NCBI RefSeq assembly: GCF_025499605.1
Contig: NZ_JAFMVC010000016.1
Location: 1 to 48,975, forward strand
From: Carboxylicivirga litoralis
Lineage (GTDB): Bacteria > Bacteroidota > Bacteroidia > Bacteroidales > Marinilabiliaceae
Reading direction: 5' to 3'
DNA: 48,975 nucleotides
Both the position numbers and the translations under genes were made by a program. A model generated the notes under the pieces. It saw only the letters and a list, made by a program, of their open reading frames with translations, was not told the origin of the DNA and made no database searches. Below are positions 1-7,665 of the stretch, piece after piece. Every line of letters starts with the position of its first letter. Position 1 is the stretch's first letter.

Positions 1-41
1 GTCGAGATGAAATTTAAATAAAGTTGATTTTCAATGCATAA

Positions 42-63
42 TCACTTCGACTCCGCTCAGTGA
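42..63. repeat. REP-like short hairpin
   Basis: TCACT (42-46) and AGTGA (59-63) are inverted arms around a C-rich loop, with core TTCGACTCCGCTCAGTGACC. From memory, near-identical 20-mers are scattered through many Bacteroidota intergenic regions, and REPs of this type are the DNA partners of Y1 (TnpA-REP) transposases. A Y1 relic starts about 40 bases downstream, which supports the reading. Whether copies exist elsewhere in this genome cannot be seen here. Confidence 0.5.
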
Positions 64-101
64 CCGTATTCCTTTTTTGATTTTTGGACACCCTCCTTAA
101 A

Positions 102-416
102 ATGAAATTAGATATGAATAAAAACCTGAACCTGGAACACGGGAGATATTATCATATTTTTAAGGCCCGTAATGGAGAAAACCTCTTCAAAGAGTCAGAT
201 AATTATGACTATTTTCATAATAATACTGTTCACCATGGTTTTTGTGATCACATGATTGAATATTGTTGGAGCTCATATCAAAGCATTATTAGTTTGAAGG
301 AAACGAAACTACAAAGAGATAAGCTTGTAGGGTGTTTTGATGGGGTTAAAGGTTTTATTTCGTATCATCATGACAATATCGATTATCAAGATATTGAGGC
401 TCTAATAAAATTATAA
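102..416 (+). pseudogene. Internally deleted Y1 (REP-associated) transposase
   Basis: The product is about 104 residues from the ATG at 102 (another ATG lies at 114; a TTG at 84 gives 110). Its first part (HGRYYHIFKARNGENLFKE) resembles the N-terminus of REP-associated Y1 transposases, where YYHIYNRG...NLF is usual. Its second part (HNNTVHHGF, WSSYQSIIS, ETKLQRDKLVGCFDG) resembles the C-terminal third, normally reached after YIHNNPVHHG. The roughly 100-residue centre that carries the HUH motif and normally separates these parts is missing. The join falls near base 216, between DYF and HNN, and stays in frame. The product should therefore be inactive. The REP-like hairpin upstream fits the assignment. 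Family assignment is from motif memory, not from a search. Confidence 0.7.
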
Positions 417-421
417 TTTGT

Positions 422-435
422 AGACCTTAAGGTCT
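422..435. repeat. Perfect 14-bp palindrome AGACCTTAAGGTCT
   Basis: A loopless perfect palindrome lies between the transposase relic (stop at 416) and the start at 449. It could be an operator for the downstream two-gene unit, or the far-end REP-like hairpin of the decayed transposon. The sequence alone does not decide between these. Confidence 0.5.
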
Positions 436-448
436 GAAAAGATAAATA

Positions 449-3400
449 ATGACTAAACCAATTAATATTCAGCAAGCAAGCTATTTTTCCGACACACCAT
501 TTGGTCACCTGATGCAAAAACGTATCCACAAAGTACTGCTTATTTGTAGCGGTTATGATGCCTTTATGCTGGATGAAGATGGTCGGATTGACGAACAGAT
601 TTTTAATGAATACGTCTCACTCAACCTGCGTTATCCACCTCAATTTATTCATGTGGAAACGTCGGAGGAGGCATTAGAAGTGTTGAAATACGATCAGATT
701 GATTTGGTTATTACCATGCTGAGTATTGGCGGTATGGACCCTTTTTCAATGGCTAAAAAAGTAAAGGAATCTTACGAGTCTATCCCCATTGTTGTGCTAA
801 CGCCCTTTTCGCGCGAGGTATCGGTGCGCATGAGTCGTGAAGATACCAGTGCAATTGATTATGTATTTTGTTGGCTGGGTAATGCCGATATCATGCTGGC
901 CATCATTAAGTTGATTGAGGATGAGATGAATGTGGAACATGATGTTGAGGAAGTTGGGGTGCAAACCATACTTCTGGTGGAAGATTCCGTTCGTTTTTAC
1001 TCGAGTTATCTGCCGCTGATTTATCGGATTATCCTTAAACAGGCCAAGAAGTTTATGGATGAAGGCTTGAATGAGCATCAAAAAATGATGCGCATGCGCG
1101 GGCGCCCTAAAATTTTGCTGGCACGTACCTACGAAGAAGCTGTTGAGCTTTATGAAAAGTATGAAGACAATTTGTTAGGTATCATCTCCGATGTGTCGTA
1201 CAATAAAGGTGGTATTAAAGATACCGAGGCGGGTATTAAACTGGCCCGGCATGTGAAGCAACGCAATAAATACATGCCGTTTTTGTTGCAGTCATCTAAC
1301 AGAAGCCTGGAGTCGGTGGCAAAAGAGCTTAAAGTAGGATTTCTATTTAAGCACTCCTCGTCATTATTACGCCGCCTCAAGCTTTTTATTAATAAATACC
1401 TGGCTTTTGGCGATTTTGTTTTTGTTGACCCGAAAACAGGACAGGAAGTTGGTCGCGTGAGTAACCTGAAAGAATTACAAGAAAAACTGTTTCAAATACC
1501 TGATGAATCGTTGTTCTATCATTTTCAGCGCGACCATGTTTCGAAATGGTTAAATGCCCGTGCCCTGTTTGCGGTAGCAGAAGTGATTAAATATTTGAAA
1601 GTAGAGGATTTTGCCAATCTGGATGCCACCAAGCGCTTTTTGTTCGATACCATTGCTAATTTTCGATACAGTAAAGCACGTGGTGTGATTGCCAAGTTTT
1701 ATCGCGATAAATTTGATGAGTATCTGACATTTACACGCATTGGAGATGGAACCATCGGAGGAAAGGCTCGTGGGCTGGCCTTTCTTAATCTACTGATTAA
1801 AAAGTATAATGAGTTTCATGCCTTAGATAATGTGATAGTGACCATTCCCCGAACGGTTGTATTGAGTACAGATGTGTTTGAGGAATTTATGGAAGTAAAT
1901 GAATTATACCCCATAGCATTGTCAGAAGCAAGCGATGAGGAGATATTAAGTGCTTTTGTTAAATCGCCTTTACCAGAGCGCATCCATGGTGATTTATTCA
2001 AATTGATATCCATCGCCAAAGGACCCGTTGCAGTTCGTTCATCAAGTGTATTGGAGGATAGTCATTATCAGCCATTCGCGGGTATCTACTCAACATATAT
2101 GATTGCTAATAGTGATGAAGAGAATATTGTTTTGTCTCAGCTATGTGACGCAATCAAATGTGTCTACGCATCGGCCTTTTATAGCTCGAGCAAGCGCTAC
2201 ATGGAAGCCACGATGAACGTGATTGATGAAGAACGTATGGGCATTGTGTTGCAAGAGGTGGTTGGACAGCGGCATGGCGATGTTTTTTATCCTACTTTTT
2301 CTGGTGTTGGTCGTTCGGTTAACTTTTACCCAATTGAGCCTGAAAAAGCAGAGCATGGTACGGTCAATGTGGCTATGGGATTGGGGAAACATATTGTGGA
2401 AGGAAGTGCTTCATTACGTTTTTCACCTAAGTATCCTCAAAAAATATTGCAATTGTCCAGCACCGATATGGCGGTTCGCGAAACACAAAAGAGCTTCTTT
2501 GCTTTGGATATGAAGTCATCGAGCTTTCGACCCTCAGTCAATGATTCGGTGAATATTGTGAAATTAGACTTAAAAACTGCGGAAGCCCATGGGACGCTAC
2601 GATGGGTGGGTTCGGTATACGATTATAATAATCATATGATTCGTGATGGATTAATGGCTAAAGGACTGCGCCTGGTCACTTTTGCTAATGTGTTAAAATA
2701 CGATGCCTTTCCATTGGCGCCAATCATTGAAAAGGTATTAGAAATTGGTCAAAAAGAGATGAATCAACCCGTTGAAGTTGAATTTGCTGTTGACCTACAG
2801 GTGCCATCAGGACAGCCACCTGTCTTTTATTTGCTTCAGATTCGTCCAATTGTCGATTCAAAAGAGTCGATTACAGAAAAATTAGAAGAGATAAAACCCG
2901 AAGAAACACTGGTGCATTCGAAATCGGCATTGGGTAATGGTGTTATCGACGATATTCAGGACATCATCTATATTAAATCGGCTAATTTTAACCCTGCCAA
3001 TAATACCAAGTTAGTGCCGATTATTGAAAAGTTAAATGCACCATTTCATGCTAATAACAAGCCATATATATTAATTGGTCCAGGGCGATGGGGCTCGCAG
3101 GATCCTTGGCTGGGAGTGCCCGTTAAGTGGACGCAAATATCAGCGGCACGATTAATTGTAGAAACCGGGTTGGAGAATTATCGGGTCGACCCAAGCCAGG
3201 GGACTCACTTCTTCCAAAATTTAACCAGTCTGCGCGTAGGTTATTTCACGGTAACACCTTCAATTGGCGATGGCTTTATTGATGTACAGTTTCTTGATAG
3301 TTTGCCAGCAGTGTATGAGGATGAATTTATTCGACATGTGCAGTTAGCAGATTCTTGTTGTATAAAGATAGACGGCCAAAAGGGTATTGGTGTGGTTATG

Positions 3401-3460
3401 CCTCCTTTAAAAGATAAGCAGACCGAAACGGATGATTCGTCTGACTATAGTTTGCATTAA
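449..3460 (+). CDS. Receiver-domain/PEP-synthase-like ATP-binding protein
   Basis: The protein has 1003 residues. Residues 28-155 look like a degenerate response-receiver domain: methionine stands where the phospho-accepting Asp is expected (VITMLS, about residue 90) and the C-terminal Lys is absent. Residues 173-315 look like a second receiver with the needed residues (VEDS 177-180, D248 in IISDVS, K301 in FLFKH). From about 430 it matches the ATP-binding half of PEP synthase / pyruvate phosphate dikinase: GGKARGL (437-443), VRSSSVLED (529-537), FAGIYSTY, then QIRPI near 808. The phospho-histidine swivel domain and the PEP/pyruvate barrel of true PEP synthases are not apparent, so a complete PEP synthase reaction is not supported. 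It is probably cytosolic. The GDH homologue starts 16 bases after its stop, suggesting one transcript. Annotation pipelines often call such proteins PEP synthase. Confidence 0.8.
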   Translation: MTKPINIQQASYFSDTPFGHLMQKRIHKVLLICSGYDAFMLDEDGRIDEQIFNEYVSLNLRYPPQFIHVETSEEALEVLKYDQIDLVITMLSIGGMDPFSMAKKVKESYESIPIVVLTPFSREVSVRMSREDTSAIDYVFCWLGNADIMLAIIKLIEDEMNVEHDVEEVGVQTILLVEDSVRFYSSYLPLIYRIILKQAKKFMDEGLNEHQKMMRMRGRPKILLARTYEEAVELYEKYEDNLLGIISDVSYNKGGIKDTEAGIKLARHVKQRNKYMPFLLQSSNRSLESVAKELKVGFLFKHSSSLLRRLKLFINKYLAFGDFVFVDPKTGQEVGRVSNLKELQEKLFQIPDESLFYHFQRDHVSKWLNARALFAVAEVIKYLKVEDFANLDATKRFLFDTIANFRYSKARGVIAKFYRDKFDEYLTFTRIGDGTIGGKARGLAFLNLLIKKYNEFHALDNVIVTIPRTVVLSTDVFEEFMEVNELYPIALSEASDEEILSAFVKSPLPERIHGDLFKLISIAKGPVAVRSSSVLEDSHYQPFAGIYSTYMIANSDEENIVLSQLCDAIKCVYASAFYSSSKRYMEATMNVIDEERMGIVLQEVVGQRHGDVFYPTFSGVGRSVNFYPIEPEKAEHGTVNVAMGLGKHIVEGSASLRFSPKYPQKILQLSSTDMAVRETQKSFFALDMKSSSFRPSVNDSVNIVKLDLKTAEAHGTLRWVGSVYDYNNHMIRDGLMAKGLRLVTFANVLKYDAFPLAPIIEKVLEIGQKEMNQPVEVEFAVDLQVPSGQPPVFYLLQIRPIVDSKESITEKLEEIKPEETLVHSKSALGNGVIDDIQDIIYIKSANFNPANNTKLVPIIEKLNAPFHANNKPYILIGPGRWGSQDPWLGVPVKWTQISAARLIVETGLENYRVDPSQGTHFFQNLTSLRVGYFTVTPSIGDGFIDVQFLDSLPAVYEDEFIRHVQLADSCCIKIDGQKGIGVVMPPLKDKQTETDDSSDYSLH

Positions 3461-3476
3461 TTAAAATAGTGGTGTT

Positions 3477-4814
3477 ATGAATTTAGATAAGTTTTTAATC
3501 AAGCTGCAACGATTTAATTCCAACGAACAGGAGTTTATTCAGAGTGTCAGAATATTTCTGTCATCTGTTCAGGAATGGATTAGTGATGATTATCGGTTAA
3601 AAAATGCTGCTGTCTTAGAACGATTAACGGAGCCGGATAGAGTGTTGATGTTTAAGGTACCTTGGCTAAACGATGAGGGGAAGGTCATTGTTAACAGAGG
3701 ATATCGTGTTCAATATAATAATACATTGGGGCCATATAAAGGCGGTTTGCGCTTTCATCCGGCCCTGACATTAGGAACCGTAAAAATGCTGGCTTTTGAG
3801 CAAGTATTTAAAAACAGCCTGACCTCATTGCCATTAGGCGGAGCGATGGGCGGAGCAAATTTTGACCCCAAAGGAAAATCTGAAGCTGAAATCATGCGCT
3901 TCTGTCAAAGCTACTTGTTGCAATTGTGGGATGTTCTGGGTGACGATATTGATATTTTAGGAGGTGATATTGGTGTTGGCAGTCGCGAAATTGGCTATAT
4001 GTTTGGTATGTTTAAAAAGCTTAGCCATAAACATAATGGCACTTTTACAGGCAAATCACCTGATTGGGGTGGTACCAAACTTAAGGCTGAGTCGCATGGC
4101 TTTGGGGTAGTTTATTTCCTTAAGTCATTACTAAGTGGATACGAAGACTCGTTGGCGGGGAAACGGATTGCTATTTCCGGATTCGGGAATATGGCTTATG
4201 GTGTCATAAAAAAGGCAAATGCCTTAGGTGCTAAAGTTGTTACTGTTTCGGGTCCTGATGGATATGTATACGATCCAAATGGTATAGATGAAGGTAAGCT
4301 GGAGTATCTCCTTGAGTTACGTGCTACTTCACAGGATCTGATACGGCCTTACTCCATCGAATATCCAGGTACGCTCTATCATGAGGGCAAAAAACCCTGG
4401 GAAGTGGAATGTGATATTGCCATTCCATGTGCTATTCAAAACGAGATTGGTATTGATGAGGCAAATAGTTTAATAGAGAATAAATGCACCTACTTAATCG
4501 AAGGAGCTGATCAGTCATGTTCTGAGGAGGCTGTTGAGCTATTTGCTGCAAAAGGTCTTGTTTATGTGCCCAGTAAAGCAACTAATGTTGGAGGCGTAGC
4601 TATTTCGTCATTGGAGTTGGCGCAAAATAATATGAAAGTCAATTGGTCGGAGTTAGAGGTTGACAAGCGGTTGCAGGATATTATGGAGCATACCTATGAT
4701 TTATGTCGAAAATTTGGTTTGCAGCCCAATGGACAAATTGATTATTTAAAAGGGGCAAATGTGGCTTCTTTTCAACGTGTAACAGAAGCTATGATAGATC
4801 AGGGGGTGGTGTGA
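3477..4814 (+). CDS. Glutamate dehydrogenase homologue lacking the catalytic lysine
   Basis: At 445 residues this is the full length of hexameric NADP-type glutamate dehydrogenase (GdhA). Visible family motifs are PYKGGLRFHP (86-95, substrate-binding K88), FKNSL (K112), GGDIGVGSREIGYMFG (catalytic Asp present), a Rossmann stretch ISGFGNMAYG, and PSKATNVGG. The Glu/Leu/Phe/Val dehydrogenase active-site signature normally reads GG[SAG]K, with the lysine (K125 in Clostridium symbiosum) catalytic. Here it reads PLGGAMGGANFDP, with M124 encoded by ATG at 3846-3848. Nearby positions also differ from the usual KGGSDFDP, and the normally conserved EGANMP reads EGADQS. The fold is surely GDH-like, but standard activity is doubtful. 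It probably shares an operon with the preceding gene and may be a regulatory or repurposed paralogue, so I withhold the symbol gdhA. Confidence 0.9.
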   Translation: MNLDKFLIKLQRFNSNEQEFIQSVRIFLSSVQEWISDDYRLKNAAVLERLTEPDRVLMFKVPWLNDEGKVIVNRGYRVQYNNTLGPYKGGLRFHPALTLGTVKMLAFEQVFKNSLTSLPLGGAMGGANFDPKGKSEAEIMRFCQSYLLQLWDVLGDDIDILGGDIGVGSREIGYMFGMFKKLSHKHNGTFTGKSPDWGGTKLKAESHGFGVVYFLKSLLSGYEDSLAGKRIAISGFGNMAYGVIKKANALGAKVVTVSGPDGYVYDPNGIDEGKLEYLLELRATSQDLIRPYSIEYPGTLYHEGKKPWEVECDIAIPCAIQNEIGIDEANSLIENKCTYLIEGADQSCSEEAVELFAAKGLVYVPSKATNVGGVAISSLELAQNNMKVNWSELEVDKRLQDIMEHTYDLCRKFGLQPNGQIDYLKGANVASFQRVTEAMIDQGVV

Positions 4815-4816
4815 AA

Positions 4817-4840
4817 AAGGCCAGCTGTACTGGCCTTTGT
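4817..4840 (+). terminator. Rho-independent terminator after the GDH homologue
   Basis: Stem AAGGCCAG (4817-4824), loop CTGTA, stem CTGGCCTT (4830-4837), then a short T-rich tail. It begins 3 bases after the GDH-homologue stop and separates it from the convergent minus-strand gene. Confidence 0.8.
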
Positions 4841-4854
4841 ATTAGTAAACGGTA

Positions 4855-5334
4855 TTACTCATCAGTTTTGGGAATGATCAAAGGAATACCTTCGTTTAAG
4901 GCAGCAGATATGTGTGTGAATATGTAAGAGTCAATTTGGTAAAACTGAGAGGCCACCTTTACATTTATTTTTTTCTTATATAATTTATAGTACTTGTATC
5001 TTAAATCAATCCGCTTTTTACTGATTTTGTTGAGCTCAGAAATTTTTGAATCCAGGTCTTTTTCTGTTAACTCGTCGCCTTTTTCAATTATTCGCTTAAG
5101 TAAATCAATTCTTTGATTACTAGTTGTTCTTAAGTCTGATTCATATTGGTCATATATTGACCAGAACGTTTCTGATTCGTTGGTTTTTAATTCAATATTC
5201 TGTGCGAAAAACACTTTAATCTCTGATTTCAATATGGAACCTATCAATCCTATTTCCTGATCCGTGTTTTGTGCATTTGCAGGAAGAATAGCAAATGAGC
5301 ATAAAATAAATACGTAAAGAAGTTTTTTCATCAT
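4855..5334 (-). CDS. Secreted helical protein, Spy/CpxP-like
   Basis: The product has 159 residues with a clear signal peptide (MMKKLLYVFILCSFAILPANA, cut before QN). The mature part is highly charged and helical. FWSIYDQYESDL, LLKRIIEK, LDSKISELNKISKKRIDLRYKYYKLYKKKI and FYQIDSYI resemble the periplasmic Spy/CpxP-like helical proteins common in Bacteroidota, where FWPIYEEYE...KKYYKKFKK is typical. That family acts as chaperone or envelope-stress sensor in proteobacteria; the role here is inferred only. It stands alone, convergent with the GDH unit and divergent from the DUF4136-like gene. The assignment rests on pattern, without a strict LTxxQ motif. Confidence 0.6.
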   Translation of the reverse strand: MMKKLLYVFILCSFAILPANAQNTDQEIGLIGSILKSEIKVFFAQNIELKTNESETFWSIYDQYESDLRTTSNQRIDLLKRIIEKGDELTEKDLDSKISELNKISKKRIDLRYKYYKLYKKKINVKVASQFYQIDSYIFTHISAALNEGIPLIIPKTDE

Positions 5335-5506
5335 TATTATGTATTGGTTAAAAATATGTATATACTAAAATAAACCAAAATGATCATATATTTGTTTTTT
5401 AACCAGTATTTTTATTAAGCAATATTTAGAGAGTGAATTTTTAAAATTATTTGGTGAATCAAGCTGTTAAAAGTTAATTCATCTAACCTTAAACGAATAA
5501 TCTATA

Positions 5507-6139
5507 ATGAAAACAAGACTGAGATTTTTAATGCCCATAGTACTTATTTTTGCAGTGTATGCCTGCTATCCGGGAGGGGCTGAGTATGTGGATGAGTTAG
5601 ATACATCTATTTCAATATTTGATGATAGTTACAATTGGAAGAACCTGGATGGAAAAACGTACTCTTTACCAGAAGAAATTCTATATGTAAAAAATGGTGA
5701 GGAAGTAGATGATCCGCAACGAATCCATGATGCTGATATTTTAGGACAAATGCGAAGTGAATTAGGTGCATTAGGTATGACGGAGGCAAAAACTATTGCT
5801 GCCGACACTTCTGTTATTGTGGCTATTTCTATTATTGAACAAAATAACTCGGGTGCTGCCTGGATTCCTGGTGGTGGCTGGTGGGGTGGTTACTACCCCT
5901 GGTATCCTGATTGGGGATGGGGTGGATATTATCCTTGGTACCCTGTGTACTATAGTTACAAAACAGGTTCTGTGGTCATTGAAATGGCTGATTATGAAAA
6001 TAAAAATGAAGCTGAAGAAACGGTGCCTTTGGTATATGACGGGGTATTAGATGGTCTGTTGCAAGGAAGTGATAAGTACATAGGTGATCGTATTGAGCGA
6101 GGAATAGATGAGCTTTTTAATCAGGCACCTTTTAACTAA
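5507..6139 (+). CDS. DUF4136-like lipoprotein with aromatic/Gly repeat loop
   Basis: The product has 210 residues. An N-terminal hydrophobic stretch ends in VYAC (C20), fitting a lipoprotein signal. The body (YVDELDTSISIFDD, a NWKNLDGKTYSLPEE region, KTGSVVIEM, GVLDGLL, then an ERGIDELF helix) has the layout of DUF4136 lipoproteins. Residues 119-150 are extremely rich in Gly, Trp, Tyr and Pro. They contain two copies of WGGYYPWYP (126-134 and 138-146), a local tandem duplication also visible in the DNA (5882-5908 and 5918-5944). The beta-barrel gene follows after 29 bases, so the two are probably cotranscribed. Function is unknown; an outer-membrane location is likely. Confidence 0.75.
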   Translation: MKTRLRFLMPIVLIFAVYACYPGGAEYVDELDTSISIFDDSYNWKNLDGKTYSLPEEILYVKNGEEVDDPQRIHDADILGQMRSELGALGMTEAKTIAADTSVIVAISIIEQNNSGAAWIPGGGWWGGYYPWYPDWGWGGYYPWYPVYYSYKTGSVVIEMADYENKNEAEETVPLVYDGVLDGLLQGSDKYIGDRIERGIDELFNQAPFN

Positions 6140-6168
6140 CATATACCTAACCTACTAATTAGAATGAA

Positions 6169-6768
6169 ATGAAACGAATAAAGTCCTTTATAATAGTGGC
6201 GCTTGCAATAATAAGTATTGGGGTAAGTGCACAAACTAAAACAAATGCTTATTACGGAATGGCTTTGCCAATGGGTGATACCAAAGATTATATTAATCCG
6301 GCCAGTTTTCGTGGTGCAAATATTGAATTTGAACAATTGGTGAACCCTAATTTAGGCCTTGGCTTTTTAATTGGATGGAATACCTTTTATGAAGCAAAAG
6401 ATAGAGGTACACAACCTCTGTCGGATGTTAATGGAGCCATTACAAGTAACGAATATAGATACCTGAATGCCATACCAATTCAAGCGACAGGTAAGTTCTA
6501 TTTTGCTGGAGACGATGCAGTTATTAGACCTTTTGTTGGTTTAGCAGCTGGTACCTATTATATGGAGCAAAGACGTGATAACGGACTCTTTTCATCAAGT
6601 GATAAAGGATGGACCTGGTCGGTGGCACCAAAAGCAGGCTTTTTAATCCCTTTTAATTACCGTACTAGTTTAGCGATAAGTGTTGATTACAGTACCTCGT
6701 TTAAATCTTCGGATCTGCCTCAACAAAACTGGTTGGGTATTAATGTTGGTTTTAGCTGGGATTATTAG
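6169..6768 (+). CDS. Outer-membrane beta-barrel protein
   Basis: The product has 199 residues with signal peptide MKRIKSFIIVALAIISIGVSA cut before QT. The mature part alternates polar and hydrophobic residues (NIEFEQLVNPNLGLGFLIGW, NAIPIQATGKFYF, PFVGLAAGTYYM, TSLAISVDYSTSF) and ends in the aromatic FSWDY, typical of small eight-stranded OMP-like barrels. It forms an apparent operon with the preceding lipoprotein gene and is followed by a terminator at 6830. No specific substrate can be named. Confidence 0.75.
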   Translation: MKRIKSFIIVALAIISIGVSAQTKTNAYYGMALPMGDTKDYINPASFRGANIEFEQLVNPNLGLGFLIGWNTFYEAKDRGTQPLSDVNGAITSNEYRYLNAIPIQATGKFYFAGDDAVIRPFVGLAAGTYYMEQRRDNGLFSSSDKGWTWSVAPKAGFLIPFNYRTSLAISVDYSTSFKSSDLPQQNWLGINVGFSWDY

Positions 6769-6829
6769 GGAAAGTAAGATTATCTAATGCCTGATATTTG
6801 ATGCGTTAAATATTAGGAATGAACATAAG

Positions 6830-6858
6830 GCGGGTTGCGAATTGCAGCTCGCTTTTTT
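6830..6858 (+). terminator. Rho-independent terminator of the lipoprotein/beta-barrel unit
   Basis: Arms GCGGGTTGC (6830-6838) and GCAGCTCGC (6844-6852) pair over nine positions with two G-T pairs around GAATT, followed by six T. Lies 60 bases after the barrel-protein stop. Confidence 0.8.
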
Positions 6859-6870
6859 GTTTCCTAAAAA

Positions 6871-6893
6871 AGAGGTTGCACTAGGCAACCTCT
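6871..6893. repeat. Perfect hairpin in the intergenic region
   Basis: AGAGGTTGC (6871-6879), loop ACTAG, GCAACCTCT (6885-6893). An A-run precedes it, so it would look like a terminator for leftward transcripts, but no leftward gene lies nearby. Role unknown. The rest of the 418-base gap 6769-7186 holds the terminator at 6830, about 130 bases without visible signals, and the heat-shock promoter region. Confidence 0.55.
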
Positions 6894-7027
6894 ATACACA
6901 CAGGAATTGTTGGGAGGAAAATAACTCTCATAACGGTGACAAATGTCTTCTTTTAGCATCAGCTACCGGTTACCTCTTTGTTATTTATAGTTTAAATAAA
7001 GATTACCAAGTGTTATTTAAATGTTAA

Positions 7028-7102
7028 TGACATAATGGCGTGTTTTCTTGGCGATGGCAGTCAAAATGACACCGATATCTGTTAAGATTCTGACAATCTG
7101 AC
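7028..7102 (+). promoter_or_regulatory. Repeated TGAC-type sites upstream of the hsp20 promoter
   Basis: Three related sites occur at about 30-base spacing: TGACATAATGG (7028-7038), the palindrome GTCAAAATGAC (7060-7070), and TCTGACAATCTGAC (7089-7102, a direct TCTGAC repeat). They lie roughly 15-90 bases upstream of the -24 element, the region where sigma-54 enhancer-binding activators commonly bind. That they are activator sites is inference from position and repetition. Confidence 0.4.
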
Positions 7103-7115
7103 TTATATGTTCGAA

Positions 7116-7130
7116 TGGCACTATCATTGA
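7116..7130 (+). promoter_or_regulatory. Sigma-54 type (-24/-12) promoter for hsp20
   Basis: TGGCAC (7116-7121), five bases, then TTGA (7127-7130) matches the RpoN consensus TGGCAC-N5-TTGC except for the last base. The GG and the -12 G are exactly 12 bases apart. Transcription would start near 7142, leaving a leader of about 45 bases before the ATG at 7187. Confidence 0.55.
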
Positions 7131-7186
7131 ACTAAAGCAGTCAGAACAGAAAACAATTAAAAATTTAAATAATAGGAGATTTTATC

Positions 7187-7627
7187 ATGACACTAGTAAG
7201 ATTTAACAACAGGTATCCACAATCAGGAAGTTTATTAAATCACTTTTTTGGAAATGAATTCTTAAATGATTCAAATTTTTTAAAAGGCGGTCAATATTTT
7301 AACACGCCGAAGGTAAACATCAAAGAAACGGATGAAGCTTTTGCAATTGAAGTGGCTGCTCCTGGTTTTGACAAAAAAGATTTTAATATTGAATTAGATA
7401 ACAATATTCTGACTATTGAGGCAGCGAAAGAGACTAAGAAAGAAGAAAAGCAATATTCGCATTATGAGTTTAACTATGGTTCTTTCAAGCGGTCGTTTAC
7501 CTTACCAAAGGATAAGCTAAAAGAATCGAAAATTGAAGCGAAATACGAAAATGGTATTTTAAACATTGCACTTCCTAAAAAGGAGGAGGCGAAGCCAAAA
7601 CCAAAGCGTTTGATTGATATTTTTTAA
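7187..7627 (+). CDS. hsp20: Small heat-shock protein, Hsp20/alpha-crystallin family
   Basis: At 146 residues this is the usual length for bacterial Hsp20. A short N-terminal arm (LLNHFFGNEF) precedes the alpha-crystallin domain from about residue 40. FNTPKVNIKETDEAFAIEVA, GFDKKDFNIELDNNILTI, YGSFKRSFTLP and the closing ENGILNIALPKKE are typical. The C-terminal tail is Lys/Pro-rich (PKPKRLIDIF) and carries an IDIF segment of IxI/V type used for oligomer contacts. It is an ATP-independent cytosolic holdase. A good Shine-Dalgarno-like TAGGAG lies 9 bases before the ATG, unusual for this phylum and suggesting strong translation. A terminator follows at 7666. A sigma-54-type promoter upstream suggests inducible control. 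Confidence 0.95.
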   Translation: MTLVRFNNRYPQSGSLLNHFFGNEFLNDSNFLKGGQYFNTPKVNIKETDEAFAIEVAAPGFDKKDFNIELDNNILTIEAAKETKKEEKQYSHYEFNYGSFKRSFTLPKDKLKESKIEAKYENGILNIALPKKEEAKPKPKRLIDIF

Positions 7628-7665
7628 TTTTTCAAGAATACTTTTTCATAATGGATGTGATTTGA

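Noticed and set aside
449-3460. Calling this gene PEP synthase (ppsA)
   Set aside because: Only the ATP-binding half is visible, with receiver domains in front and no apparent phospho-His or PEP-binding domain, so the full reaction is unsupported.
6842-7027. 61-residue plus-strand frame after the beta-barrel gene
   Set aside because: It begins inside the terminator stem, covers a second hairpin and has no recognisable composition or start signal; chance frame.
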